Shown here: in pieces, positions 8,443-16,367 of the stretch
Layout: every line of letters begins with the position of its first letter
Position numbering within the stretch: position 1 is the first letter of the stretch
Assembly: GCA_024206195.1 (NCBI GenBank)
Contig: JAAGZO010000825.1
Span: forward strand, 1 to 64,000
Direction: 5' to 3'
Length of the DNA stretch: 64,000 nt
DNA from: a bacterium
GTDB taxonomy: Archaea; Nanoarchaeota; Nanoarchaeia; Woesearchaeales; UBA10216
Made by a program: the position numbers and the translations under genes
Notes under the pieces: model-generated
The model's input: only the letters and a program-made list of their open reading frames with translations
The model's database searches: none
Told to the model about the DNA's origin: nothing

Positions 8443-9895
8443 CACGTTTATCGGGGTCTGCCACTTCACTCGGTACTTGTTCATTGCCATCTTTCTCATC
8501 TCCAACCTTTAAGGTCTTGAACTCTTCAACCTTCTTAGGAATCTTCTTCAAGGTGTTAGCAATGATTTTGTTCCATTTCTTTCCGAACAATTCAAAGCCA
8601 AACATCTTCTCTGCATACTCTCTTCCCTGCTTCCCCATACTATCTCTCAGTACTTGGTCTGCATGTAGGTATTTCAAGGCACTGTGTGTATTCTCTACTG
8701 TTGTCAAATGTTGTTTCAGACCATTATCTACCCATTGTTCTATCGGGCAATCTGTCAATAGTCCACCCTTTGCAAACTGGAATCCAATCCCATCCTGCGG
8801 CTTCACTGTCTCCCCTATAAGCCCGATAGTCTCCGGACCAGTAGAATTGTTCGGCACGATAACTGGAACGCCACATGCCATTGATTCTACTGGCATCAAC
8901 CCGAAGCCTTCTCCACCTGTAGTTGTGGCGTACACATCTGCGATTTGGTAGAGTTCTGCATTCTCCTTTTCACCTATCTGATTAGAGCCGAGACCACCCC
9001 TCTCGACAAAGATAATCCTCCCTTCTTCTAGCAAGTCCCGCCCATACTTCTTCTTGAGGACTCTTCTTACAAAGTCCGCAGGATTAAGTGAATCCGGGTA
9101 CTTCCCCTTGCCATAAGTAGGGATGTTAAGGTAGAGATATGTCTTATCTGTTTCGCAAATCAGTTGTGCAGCTGCGTCCAAAAGGGTATGAGCACGCTTC
9201 CGCATAAGATTCCTGCCACCATAATAAATTACAAAGTCATCTTCTTTGAACCGGTACTTCTTCCTCAGTTCGACCTTTGCTTCTTTTGTGATTGGCTGAT
9301 ACATCTTTAGGTCTATTGCCTCATGTATCAATGGGGTTTCTAAGTCCCGCCATTCTTTGAACATCTTTTGTGCGAATACAGCTGTTGATACAACCTTATC
9401 ACACACGCTGAGATAATCTCCTTTACCTTCATCAAGAAGGTTGTCATTACAGAACATTCCTTCAGAATCAATAGTTGCATACATGATAGCTTTTCTGCCT
9501 GGCATCTCTGGGAAGTTCAGATTTCCCACCCCCATTTGCTGGAAATGGTAAGGGTCGCCTACACATATGAAGTAATCAACATTGAGACCATTGATGTAAT
9601 CCGCCATCTTCTTCACTCTTGACGGGCTTCCCTTATCAGAATTGCCACATCTTTCACAATGGAATCCTGGCAATACGGGGATGTCATCTACAAAGGTCTG
9701 GACACCATTGTATTCAAGACCTATTGTGAATACTGTATGACCTGCACTTCTGAATGCTTTAGCCATGGCAAGGATAAGTTTTCCGTTGCCTGTAGAATTT
9801 GTAATAGGGGCTCCATATATAGCTATCCTACTTCTCTTGATTTTCTCTCTTGCTATTTCATCTCTTGACTTTGGTTTCTTTTTTTGTTGCTTCAT
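8417..9895 (-). CDS. GT4 family glycosyltransferase
   Basis: This 492-residue GT-B enzyme has an N-terminal block IAIYGAPITNSTGNGKLILA (acceptor-side glycine loop). The C-terminal donor domain shows DFVIYYGGRNLMRKRAHTLL and the diagnostic YATTTGGEGFGLMPVESMA followed by CGVPVIV. It most resembles mannosyl- or glucosyl-transferases of surface polysaccharide pathways. Cysteines HCERCGNSDKG near residue 80 may form a small metal site. It overlaps the RHH regulator by 38 nt, so the two are probably co-transcribed from the promoter at about 10085. Confidence 0.9.
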   Translation of the reverse strand: MKQQKKKPKSRDEIAREKIKRSRIAIYGAPITNSTGNGKLILAMAKAFRSAGHTVFTIGLEYNGVQTFVDDIPVLPGFHCERCGNSDKGSPSRVKKMADYINGLNVDYFICVGDPYHFQQMGVGNLNFPEMPGRKAIMYATIDSEGMFCNDNLLDEGKGDYLSVCDKVVSTAVFAQKMFKEWRDLETPLIHEAIDLKMYQPITKEAKVELRKKYRFKEDDFVIYYGGRNLMRKRAHTLLDAAAQLICETDKTYLYLNIPTYGKGKYPDSLNPADFVRRVLKKKYGRDLLEEGRIIFVERGGLGSNQIGEKENAELYQIADVYATTTGGEGFGLMPVESMACGVPVIVPNNSTGPETIGLIGETVKPQDGIGFQFAKGGLLTDCPIEQWVDNGLKQHLTTVENTHSALKYLHADQVLRDSMGKQGREYAEKMFGFELFGKKWNKIIANTLKKIPKKVEEFKTLKVGDEKDGNEQVPSEVADPDKRDGDKETTK

Positions 9896-10061
9896 TTATA
9901 ATCCCCTCTTCTTCAAATAATTTTAATACACCAGCCTCGACAACTGCAGAACGATTGTTTTTCCATTTAGGATACATCTTAACCTTTTCAAGTTTAGCAA
10001 TAAGATACTTCGGTAATGTTATCGTTATCTTTGCTGTAGAATAATCCCTCTTTTCTACCAT
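9858..10061 (-). CDS. ribbon-helix-helix transcriptional regulator
   Basis: The protein has 67 residues. A beta-strand KITITLPKYLIAKLEKVK is followed by helix A and then NRSAVVEAGVLKLFEEEG, the CopG/Arc-like RHH signature. RHH dimers bind palindromic operators. Its own promoter holds such a dyad (ATACTAT, 7 nt, ATAGTAT at 10060-10080) overlapping the start codon, so autoregulation is likely. It is the first gene of the leftward glycan operon. Confidence 0.85.
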   Translation of the reverse strand: MVEKRDYSTAKITITLPKYLIAKLEKVKMYPKWKNNRSAVVEAGVLKLFEEEGIINEATKKETKVKR

Positions 10062-10092
10062 ACTATGTAAGATATAGTATAACTATATAAAT
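10060..10092 (-). promoter_or_regulatory. TATA promoter with dyad operator
   Basis: On the minus strand AGATTTATATAGTT (about 10081-10094) is an archaeal TATA box about 25 nt before the RHH start codon, implying a leaderless mRNA. An inverted repeat ATACTAT / ATAGTAT spans 10060-10080 and covers the predicted transcription start. Confidence 0.75.
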
Positions 10093-10135
10093 CTTTTGTT
10101 ACAATTACCACTCTATAATTGGGTAAATATAGAAA

Positions 10136-10233
10136 TATTTATATACTAAAAAAGACATAATGGGTAGTATATCTAAACTAATGATGGAAAAGCCCCCGAG
10201 ATTATCTCTCCCCACGAGACAGCGGGGCTTTAC
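10136..10233 (+). other. TATA box and GC-rich hairpin, possible small RNA or terminator
   Basis: A plus-strand TATA-like box ATTTATATAC (10136-10146) points toward a strong inverted repeat, AAAGCCCC (10189-10196) pairing with GGGGCTTT (10224-10231), with GAGATTATCTC inside. The hairpin also lies just past the stop of the minus-strand gene at 10238, so it may terminate that operon, or it may be a short transcript of its own. A 46-codon plus-strand frame exists here but shows no protein-like character. Confidence 0.5.
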
Positions 10234-10237
10234 CCAT

Positions 10238-10405
10238 CTAAATAATCTTGCCCTTATACGGCTCTACACGGACTATTTCTGCATCATAATTTATGAGACT
10301 TCTAACTTCATCCTCATTTGATGTAGTTATCATGTTGCAGTTCTTATCCTGCATGCCGTCTTCTTTGAACCGGATTTTGTACCGGTAGTATTGAGGTGGT
10401 GGCAT
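10238..10405 (-). CDS. small hypothetical protein (55 aa)
   Basis: Starts MPPPQYYRYKIRFKEDG and ends IVRVEPYKGKII. The pattern of strands and helix (TTSNEDEVRSLINYDAEIVR) recalls small ferredoxin-like viral proteins. It is the last gene of the 12-10 kb segment and is followed at once by the GC-rich hairpin. The start lies 3 nt after the upstream lipoprotein stop. Confidence 0.65.
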   Translation of the reverse strand: MPPPQYYRYKIRFKEDGMQDKNCNMITTSNEDEVRSLINYDAEIVRVEPYKGKII

Positions 10406-10407
10406 CT

Positions 10408-10746
10408 TTACTCTGATACATTGAGACTCTTATTGACTGCAGGTGGAACATATCCATCACATTTCAAATGAATATCCATTATGCCATCAGTGATAGTTGT
10501 ATTCTTGATTGCAGGTAAGGTGCCATCTCCACACAATTTCTTGTATGCATCTCGCACTTCTGGGTCATCTATGATGACATTGATTACCTTTGCACCCTCT
10601 GTCTCAATAACCCATATCCATGACAGGTCGCCATAGACATCTTCAGCATCTAGAACTGGTCCACTTGTTGTCATATCATCTTCACACCCTGTTGCCAGAA
10701 TGCTCAATAGAGCTATCACAAGGATAGCGATTAGTTTATTTCTCAT
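10408..10746 (-). CDS. putative lipoprotein
   Basis: The 112-residue product has a Sec signal MRNKLIAILVIALLSILATG ending at a lipobox (L-A-T-G-C), so Cys21 would be lipid-anchored outside the membrane. The mature part is acidic with two more Cys (KLCGDG, LKCDGY) that could form a disulfide. A viral envelope-surface lipoprotein could act in superinfection exclusion or host-surface alteration, but that is inference. Confidence 0.75.
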   Translation of the reverse strand: MRNKLIAILVIALLSILATGCEDDMTTSGPVLDAEDVYGDLSWIWVIETEGAKVINVIIDDPEVRDAYKKLCGDGTLPAIKNTTITDGIMDIHLKCDGYVPPAVNKSLNVSE

Positions 10747-10946
10747 GTAAATCCCTCCTTCTTCTTATCTTTAAAGATTCCACCACACATGCAGTTGAGA
10801 ACAGATACTCCTCTGCTCTTTCTACCGAATGGGTAGTGGGTTCTTAGCTTGATTCCAAACATCTTCAAGGCTTTCCGCCTGAAGCTGAAATTATTAGTGA
10901 CTTTAATCTCAATGTCACATCTTGTGCATTCGATTGTTCTTTTTAT
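10743..10946 (-). CDS. zinc-binding protein, non-canonical start
   Basis: The open frame contains TIECTRCDIEIKVTNNFSFR and a second knuckle NCMCGGIFKD, a C-x2-C / C-x-C ribbon, and ends in an ATGA overlap with the lipoprotein gene. No ATG, GTG or TTG is in frame between the preceding in-frame TAG (about 10955) and the first cysteine. An AUA start near 10946, or frameshifting from the overlapping upstream ribbon gene, would be needed. Confidence 0.6.
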   Translation of the reverse strand: MKRTIECTRCDIEIKVTNNFSFRRKALKMFGIKLRTHYPFGRKSRGVSVLNCMCGGIFKDKKKEGFT

Positions 10947-11092
10947 ATCAGCCGTTTGTATCCCCTCCTATATCTACATCTCCTTCCTCTCATCTTGATG
11001 AACTGCAAGTCACATCGACTGCAGAAGCCAGGAATGTTCCCCATCCTGAATTGAATCTTTCCACACCGATGGCATCTAATCAGCATCAACAT
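10943..11092 (-). CDS. zinc-ribbon protein (49 aa)
   Basis: MLMLIRCHRCGKIQFRMG and GFCSRCDLQFIK give two C-x2-C knuckles in 25 residues, followed by a very basic tail (RGRRCRYRRGYKRLI) suited to nucleic-acid binding. The start overlaps the end of the preceding gene by 17 nt. Confidence 0.7.
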   Translation of the reverse strand: MLMLIRCHRCGKIQFRMGNIPGFCSRCDLQFIKMRGRRCRYRRGYKRLI

Positions 11093-11222
11093 CTTCACCT
11101 CTGAATGGTTCTAATTGTTTAGGAAACTTCATCTGTTTATGTTTACAACAGGCTTCAATCCACCCAATAGCAAAAGCTAATGCTTCTTTCTTTGTCATCT
11201 TGGTCTTTATTACATCACTCAT
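11076..11222 (-). CDS. small hypothetical protein (48 aa)
   Basis: Begins MSDVIKTKMTKKEALAFAIG, then WIEACCKHKQMKF and an acidic end. It is predicted mostly helical. ATGA overlap with the upstream gene and 17-nt overlap with the downstream one support it as a true member of the operon. No family recognised. Confidence 0.65.
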   Translation of the reverse strand: MSDVIKTKMTKKEALAFAIGWIEACCKHKQMKFPKQLEPFRGEDVDAD

Positions 11223-11386
11223 TTTCCTGTCCTGAAGCAACTGATGAGTAATTTAACTTGTGTTTCTGAATAAAGCTTTACTCTTCTCTTTCTACCGCCC
11301 CATTTGTAATTCATAACCTGCATTGGTTTCATGCTCTTGAGTTGTTTCAGAGCTTCTGTTTTCGTGAACTTTAGTTTCTTCTTCAT
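11219..11386 (-). CDS. small basic protein (55 aa)
   Basis: MKKKLKFTKTEALKQLKSMK is followed by a Gly/Arg-rich turn (KWGGRKRRVKLYSET) and a hydrophobic end. It is strongly basic, so DNA or RNA binding is plausible. It overlaps both neighbours by ATGA. Confidence 0.65.
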   Translation of the reverse strand: MKKKLKFTKTEALKQLKSMKPMQVMNYKWGGRKRRVKLYSETQVKLLISCFRTGK

Positions 11387-12006
11387 TCTTCACACCCGAA
11401 CCAACACTTCAATAGTCTGTAATCATCTTGAGGATGTCCTGCGATATTTGGTGGATGTTCTGTCGATAAGAACCAATGCTTTAGATGTGTTGTTGTCAGA
11501 CCGCATGTGTCTGCAGGGTTTCCTTTCTTTGAACCACCAAACCATGAGATGTCTCTATAGACATAATCCAATGGATTGAATAGATACTCTTTGTCTGGTT
11601 TGCATCCTTTCTCCAACTCCCAATCGCCACCCTTACCATCTCCAACTATATAGTCTGGGTCTGTCAGATTCTCTGGCACAAAGTCCCCATGATAAGTAGG
11701 TAATGGTTGCATATCAGAATCAACTATCTCATATGTGACACCATCTAAATCAATTATGGCTTCTGGTTCATCGTGATATGGATTATCCTTTGAATTAAGA
11801 TAGAGTGCTTCTATTTCTGTTGTTTCTGGCATGTATGGTTCCGGTAGATAGTCGCTAACATTCACAAATACTCTGGGCATTACTGTAATCTCTGGGTCTG
11901 GACAATTACAATCTGGTGCATCCTGCAGACTGTTGTGGATTAAAAATACTAAAATAACCAAGAGTGCAGCTGAACCGATTAAGTCTTTGATATTTTGTCT
12001 ATTCAT
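11383..12006 (-). CDS. membrane-anchored extracytoplasmic protein
   Basis: The 207-residue protein has one N-terminal helix (LIGSAALLVILVFLIHN), then a long soluble region rich in Asp, Pro and Tyr with several Cys (DCNCPD, ADTCGLT, KCWFGCEE). The N-in topology would put the domain outside the cell. Proline-rich, acidic spacing after the helix suggests a stalk. No family recognised; it could be a host-surface or exclusion protein. Confidence 0.7.
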   Translation of the reverse strand: MNRQNIKDLIGSAALLVILVFLIHNSLQDAPDCNCPDPEITVMPRVFVNVSDYLPEPYMPETTEIEALYLNSKDNPYHDEPEAIIDLDGVTYEIVDSDMQPLPTYHGDFVPENLTDPDYIVGDGKGGDWELEKGCKPDKEYLFNPLDYVYRDISWFGGSKKGNPADTCGLTTTHLKHWFLSTEHPPNIAGHPQDDYRLLKCWFGCEE

Positions 12007-12176
12007 TTTATATCCTCCTTGAATCTTCCCTCTTTGATTTCTTCCTTAGTGGGTCTTCGTCCACATACACTGCATTTGTAGTGGCCTCTTCCTTCAGGGC
12101 ATTTACCTTGGGTGTATGTGACCCTCTGGCCACATTTCCCTGACGGGCACCAATGCTTCCATAAACAATGCCCCAT
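12003..12176 (-). CDS. zinc-binding protein (57 aa)
   Basis: Starting at the ATG that overlaps the MCM stop (TAATG), the protein reads MGHCLWKHWCPSGKCGQRV then GHYKCSVCGRRPTKEE, with six cysteines in C-x5-C-x4-C and C-x2-C spacing. Placement directly behind MCM hints at a replication accessory role, but this is only context. Confidence 0.7.
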   Translation of the reverse strand: MGHCLWKHWCPSGKCGQRVTYTQGKCPEGRGHYKCSVCGRRPTKEEIKEGRFKEDIK

Positions 12177-14197
12177 TATAACAAACCCCATACTCCCCTT
12201 TTGGGTTGGAAGACTTCGCCGTTCTTGGATAGTTTCTCTAGCTCTGTGTAAACCATGTCTTTGTCAATCTCTTTATTCTTGTTGAAGACTTCCCTGACAA
12301 TCTCTTCTTCTGGAACGACATTCTTGAATTTGGTTGAAAGCTCCTTCAATACATCTCTTATGAGGTAATACTTATTTACTTCTTTCGTTTTTGGGATTTC
12401 TTCCATGTCTTCATAATTCACAAAACCCTCTTTAGATATCAAATCCAGCAGTCCGAAGCTGTGTCGCATGATACTAAATGCAAAGTCAACAGCATTCTTT
12501 GATACTGGAATATCCCCATCTGCATTCTCTTTACCAATCCCATGGAATTTGGTGTATGCATAAGCCCACCTCATAATATTACCCCTTAACCTATGGGATG
12601 ACTTCTCTTCTCCATCTTCATCTACCGTTTTACCTGTGAGCTTTCTGAACTTCTCATTGAAATGCTTGATTACTGCATTATCAGTAAGTATTGGATTGAG
12701 CCTTCTTGCATATGCAATGTACTCTCTCATCTGCAGTGTAGACCATATCTGTTTAATTCTTCCAGAATCTTGCTTATGACGAGCCATATATTTGCTCTCA
12801 AGTTTATCCTGGTCAATCTTTTCTCTCATCGCCCATACAACATCGAACCTATCCAGTATGTCTTTAGGGATTGGTGCGAATTGATTGATGATTGCAGTAC
12901 TATCATTGAATGTCTTATGTGTAGGGTTGCTTGTCGCTAACAATGCAGTCCTTGTCATTAAGGTCTGGTCTATGGTCGCTTTAGTTATCTTGGTCTGTTC
13001 ATCAGCCATAGCATTATTGAGCATACCAAAGTCTGTCTTCTCTATCTTCTCCAGCTCATCAATACCTAAGATTCCTTTATCTGCCATAACCAATGGTCCG
13101 ACTTCTAAAGTGAAACCGCCATATTCATCTCTGACAACACATGCAACAAGACCGACCTTAGTCATGCCCTTTCCTGTTGTCCAATTCCATAATGGGCTTA
13201 TCCTGACACTCTTCTTCATAATATATGTCTTGCCGGTACCGGGCCCACCAGTTAATAATACATGGATGGTTCCTCTCTCTTCTAATCCACCATCATGGTC
13301 TTTGATTCTTTTACCGCCAACATGCTGTAAGATAAGGCTCTTCCTGACAACTTCATATCCTTCAAAGCTTGGTGCAAGGCTCTGGGCAAACTCATCCAAT
13401 AAGTCTGCCCTCTGTGCCATCTCCTTTGCTTTGTCCTTCATAGATTTTGTGAGCTTCAATGCATCCCAGCTTGTCTCAATAGGAATCCAGTTGTTTGCGA
13501 TTATATTAGTCTTGAACTCATTGCTTGCTGACTTCATGCCCCTTATCCTAATCTCTTCTTCTTCCAAGAAACCATGCACCATCACAAGCTGACCCAACTG
13601 CAATCTATCATTGAGGTCTTTCCTTGTAAGATTATCTCCAACGAATACACTCTTCTTTGCTAACCTCTTAGGTCTGTCTGGGATTTTATCAAGAACTTCC
13701 ACCAATTCAAATCTCTGGAACTTGATAAGCTCTTTGCTTAATAATTTGAATTTGCCTTTCCTTCCACAACCGCATCTTGTAGGCTCTCTCCATTCTCTTC
13801 CAAGCATATGCACCGATATATTATTGCCACAGCTCGGACATTCATACTTTCCTATCTTACACTTCAAGAATATCTCAGAAGGTTTTATTATGCTTCCCCT
13901 GAAAGAAAGGAACTTCCCTAATTGATTTGAGATTTCACTCAATGGTAACTCTGATTCATCTGGAAGGTCTGTATATAATACTTGGATTTTCCTCTTATCT
14001 GTCAAGTCCATCCATGCAATCTCTATAGCTTTGCTTGTCTCTTCAAACTCCTCGAGAAGAAGGTCTGCTAATTCTGGGTCATGCTTCATTAATTTCCTAA
14101 AGTCTACCTCTACAAACTTCGGCTTCTTCTCTAGCTCTGTCTTATAATGTGTATTCAGGAACTCCTTTGCTATCTCTATCTGTTTTATTGTATCCAT
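12176..14197 (-). CDS. mcm: MCM replicative DNA helicase
   Basis: At 673 residues this is a full-length archaeal-type MCM. The N-terminal OB region carries the zinc site (CPSC at about 120-123, CGC at about 142-144). The AAA+ core has Walker A GGPGTGKT (317-324), Walker B GILGIDE (375-381), sensor 1 ATSNP (421-425) and the arginine finger in ILDRFDVV (R450). A C-terminal winged helix follows. MCM forms a hexamer that unwinds DNA 3'-5' at forks. Its presence means the virus carries its own replicative helicase; no polymerase or primase is seen in this window, so the host replisome or genes elsewhere must complete it. Confidence 0.97.
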   Translation of the reverse strand: MDTIKQIEIAKEFLNTHYKTELEKKPKFVEVDFRKLMKHDPELADLLLEEFEETSKAIEIAWMDLTDKRKIQVLYTDLPDESELPLSEISNQLGKFLSFRGSIIKPSEIFLKCKIGKYECPSCGNNISVHMLGREWREPTRCGCGRKGKFKLLSKELIKFQRFELVEVLDKIPDRPKRLAKKSVFVGDNLTRKDLNDRLQLGQLVMVHGFLEEEEIRIRGMKSASNEFKTNIIANNWIPIETSWDALKLTKSMKDKAKEMAQRADLLDEFAQSLAPSFEGYEVVRKSLILQHVGGKRIKDHDGGLEERGTIHVLLTGGPGTGKTYIMKKSVRISPLWNWTTGKGMTKVGLVACVVRDEYGGFTLEVGPLVMADKGILGIDELEKIEKTDFGMLNNAMADEQTKITKATIDQTLMTRTALLATSNPTHKTFNDSTAIINQFAPIPKDILDRFDVVWAMREKIDQDKLESKYMARHKQDSGRIKQIWSTLQMREYIAYARRLNPILTDNAVIKHFNEKFRKLTGKTVDEDGEEKSSHRLRGNIMRWAYAYTKFHGIGKENADGDIPVSKNAVDFAFSIMRHSFGLLDLISKEGFVNYEDMEEIPKTKEVNKYYLIRDVLKELSTKFKNVVPEEEIVREVFNKNKEIDKDMVYTELEKLSKNGEVFQPKRGVWGLL

Positions 14198-14475
14198 TAT
14201 TCTTCACCCATTTTTCCACTATCAACAACCATAGGTATGCCATCGAAGGATTCTATTTTCAAATCCTTGTGGACTATGCTTATTGATGGCAACTCACATA
14301 TTTCCTTGACTGCATTAGCGTACTTTCCATTCAATCCAATTTTTATTGGCCATCCAAGACTGTCTGTTTCTACCCACCCCCAATCAGTCTTTATGGTTTT
14401 ATTAGGTTGAGCACTCTCTTTGATGTCGTCCATTGCTTTCTGTAAGTCTTTGATTGTGAGTTTATTATCTGCCAT
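14197..14475 (-). CDS. hypothetical protein upstream of MCM
   Basis: The 92-residue product begins with a helix (KLTIKDLQKAMDDIKESA) and continues with strands WGWVETDSLGWPIKIGL and SFDGIPMVVDS. The stop abuts the MCM start. No known family; tight coupling suggests a helicase partner or loader, which is untested. Confidence 0.65.
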   Translation of the reverse strand: MADNKLTIKDLQKAMDDIKESAQPNKTIKTDWGWVETDSLGWPIKIGLNGKYANAVKEICELPSISIVHKDLKIESFDGIPMVVDSGKMGEE

Positions 14476-14723
14476 TATTCAATCACCACATCTATTGCTT
14501 CTTCTAATTCAAATTCTCCAGTTGTTGGAGCATCTACATATTCGGTTGTCACCTCGTAATATGTTTTGTTGTTCTCATCAATATATTCTTGAGTATCTGT
14601 TATTTGGATTTCCCCCCTTTCTTCTGGAGCTTGTTGACTTAACATCAACACAATTACTATCAATATAATGATGAAGATTGCTCCAATTACAACCATGTTC
14701 AAATTCAGCTGTGCTTTTCTCAT
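14475..14723 (-). CDS. single-pass membrane protein
   Basis: The 82 residues contain one strong helix (VVIGAIFIIILIVIVLML) after a short N-terminus, then an acidic soluble tail with beta character. The final codons run into the next gene's ATG. Function unknown. Confidence 0.65.
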   Translation of the reverse strand: MRKAQLNLNMVVIGAIFIIILIVIVLMLSQQAPEERGEIQITDTQEYIDENNKTYYEVTTEYVDAPTTGEFELEEAIDVVIE

Positions 14724-14959
14724 AGTTTCACCCTTATCTTTGCTCTTTTATATCGCCTCTCAGCTTCTCTTGCCATGATTCCATACTTCTGTTCGAACCT
14801 ATGATAATTAAGATTATCAAAATCCCAGATGTATTGCTTATCTCTACGGACAAACCATGGCTTCAATACATAGTTGAAGAAGTGCCATCCACAAATGGCA
14901 CCCAATGCAAGCCCGATGAGTACGAGCCCAATGATTATGAATTGTGTGCCGTAATTCAT
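14720..14959 (-). CDS. single-pass membrane protein with basic tail
   Basis: MNYGTQFIIIGLVLIGLALG plus AICGWHFFNYVL form a long hydrophobic N-terminal segment. The remaining 45 residues are basic and aromatic (KRAKIRVKL at the end), probably cytoplasmic. It overlaps both neighbours by ATGA-type junctions. Confidence 0.65.
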   Translation of the reverse strand: MNYGTQFIIIGLVLIGLALGAICGWHFFNYVLKPWFVRRDKQYIWDFDNLNYHRFEQKYGIMAREAERRYKRAKIRVKL

Positions 14960-15249
14960 AATCCCAACTCCTTCTTCTTCTCTTCTATCAATTCATAACA
15001 TACGATGTTAGTTCCTGACTTACCAATGGTCTGTTGGAGCCCATTTAATATTTTCAACACCTTCTGTTGAGTAAGATGTTCGCCTTTGGGTTTTATCTTC
15101 AATTCCAGCTTAGGTCTGACCCTATTAATCCTGTCAAATGTTGTAGAGATGGGCATATCCACAATCTCTGCTATCTTTGAAAGGTCTGGTTTCCAGTTCT
15201 CAGGCTTTTTCAATGCCTGCAGGACTATCTTATCTTTGATTTCTTTCAT
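14956..15249 (-). CDS. winged-helix DNA-binding protein
   Basis: Within 97 residues, DKIVLQALKKPENW, LSKIAEIVDMPISTTFDRINR form a typical HTH with a recognition helix, followed by a wing-like basic region (LKIKPKGEHL) and a second helical pair. It looks like an archaeal Lrp/MarR-size transcription regulator lacking an effector domain. Confidence 0.7.
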   Translation of the reverse strand: MKEIKDKIVLQALKKPENWKPDLSKIAEIVDMPISTTFDRINRVRPKLELKIKPKGEHLTQQKVLKILNGLQQTIGKSGTNIVCYELIEEKKKELGL

Positions 15250-15410
15250 GGTGTTGCCCCCATTGATTTATGTCTCCCACCAACTTCTATATCAGTTTGC
15301 CCTTCAGTTCTTCCTAAGTGAATATATACCCTTATCTCTTCATAGCTTGGGATTTCCTTTATTTCTTCAATCGCTGCTTCTAAACAGGCAATTATTTTGT
15401 CCTTCTTCAT
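15246..15410 (-). CDS. small hypothetical protein (54 aa)
   Basis: Reads MKKDKIIACLEAAIEEIKEI then VYIHLGRTEGQTDIEVGG: a helix then a beta-hairpin. Overlaps on both sides (4 nt) support expression. No family recognised. Confidence 0.6.
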   Translation of the reverse strand: MKKDKIIACLEAAIEEIKEIPSYEEIRVYIHLGRTEGQTDIEVGGRHKSMGATP

Positions 15411-15667
15411 TTTTTATCTTTCCCCCATGTGCGAATCTTATGTGGCAACCATCTACATATCCTTTGGAATTTGGTCGGGTTTGTGGTTACTTCCCGCCAT
15501 TGAATCCCCACATAATCCATAATGCGTCTCATTATTCTAACACCATTATCGATTCTCTTTGTGTGTATACTAATCATGGCATAGTGCATATTTGTCTTAT
15601 TCTTCAAATCTTCTATTTCAGATTCAAGCTTGTCTACTTTTTCTTTGCACATCTTACAGCAAGTCAT
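15407..15667 (-). CDS. coiled-coil protein with N-terminal Cys cluster
   Basis: From the ATG overlapping the previous stop, the protein begins MTCCKMCKEKVDKLESEIED, a C-C-x2-C cluster leading into a short coiled coil, then a basic C-terminus (RICRWLPHKIRTWGKDKK). 86 residues. Possible zinc or DNA contact; family unknown. Confidence 0.6.
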   Translation of the reverse strand: MTCCKMCKEKVDKLESEIEDLKNKTNMHYAMISIHTKRIDNGVRIMRRIMDYVGIQWREVTTNPTKFQRICRWLPHKIRTWGKDKK

Positions 15668-15993
15668 GGTTTCCACCCCAATTCTTTCAATGCCTTTTGA
15701 TGGCTCTCTATTAAATTCTGCATCTTGCCAACGGGTCCATCCCTCATTGATTTTAATTCCAGATTAATCTCCATCAATATATCCTTTGAAGCTCTGGTGT
15801 TGTCTGCTATTGCAATGAGCCATTCCCTATTATTATCAAGTCCATCAGGAACATCTGCACCAAAGATGCGGTCTTTTATAAAATTCCCAACAGCCCCCTT
15901 TGCAGTGAAGAGTGCCTTTATCATATTTGCAGTCTTCATGCTATCGCATTTGATGAATAACTCTTCATCGTTTTGTGTGATTTCGTATTTCAT
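15664..15993 (-). CDS. hypothetical protein (109 aa)
   Basis: The ATG at 15993 follows the upstream stop by 2 nt and is preferred over a longer frame. Alternating strand MKYEITQNDEELFIKCDS, then helices (NMIKALFTAKGAVGNFIKD) and a C-terminal coiled region (MQNLIESHQKALKELG). No family recognised. Confidence 0.65.
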   Translation of the reverse strand: MKYEITQNDEELFIKCDSMKTANMIKALFTAKGAVGNFIKDRIFGADVPDGLDNNREWLIAIADNTRASKDILMEINLELKSMRDGPVGKMQNLIESHQKALKELGWKP

Positions 15994-15995
15994 CT

Positions 15996-16367
15996 TCACC
16001 ACCACCCATAATGTGTTCCGGTCTTGATTAAGCCCAATACTGTAAAACATAGGAAGATTGCGGCAACTATGATTAAAAGCCAAAACATTGATTTGTATTC
16101 AGATTCATAGTCTTTAAGTTCCTTGTAGTCTTCTGTTGTTGCATGAACCTCTTGGTCTGGGATGGTTTGGTGTCCGTCCCGTGCAGAATGTTTATAATTA
16201 GGCTCCAATGATTTCTCATCTTCTTCTTGTTGTTTCTCAAATTCAGCCATGTACTTCTTGAATAATACTGGATGTTTCTCTCTGACAATCCTAATAGCGA
16301 TTCCTTGACATGCACCTAGGTAAGTGGGTCTGCCCAGCTTTTCCTTCATTTCTTCATCAGTTTTCAT
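15996..16367 (-). CDS. tail-anchored membrane protein
   Basis: 123 residues with a soluble N-terminal helix region (LGACQGIAIRIVREKHPVLF), an acidic middle and one C-terminal transmembrane helix (MFWLLIIVAAIFLCFTVLGL). The topology leaves the main domain in the cytoplasm. The start at 16367 overlaps the upstream stop. Confidence 0.65.
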   Translation of the reverse strand: MKTDEEMKEKLGRPTYLGACQGIAIRIVREKHPVLFKKYMAEFEKQQEEDEKSLEPNYKHSARDGHQTIPDQEVHATTEDYKELKDYESEYKSMFWLLIIVAAIFLCFTVLGLIKTGTHYGWW

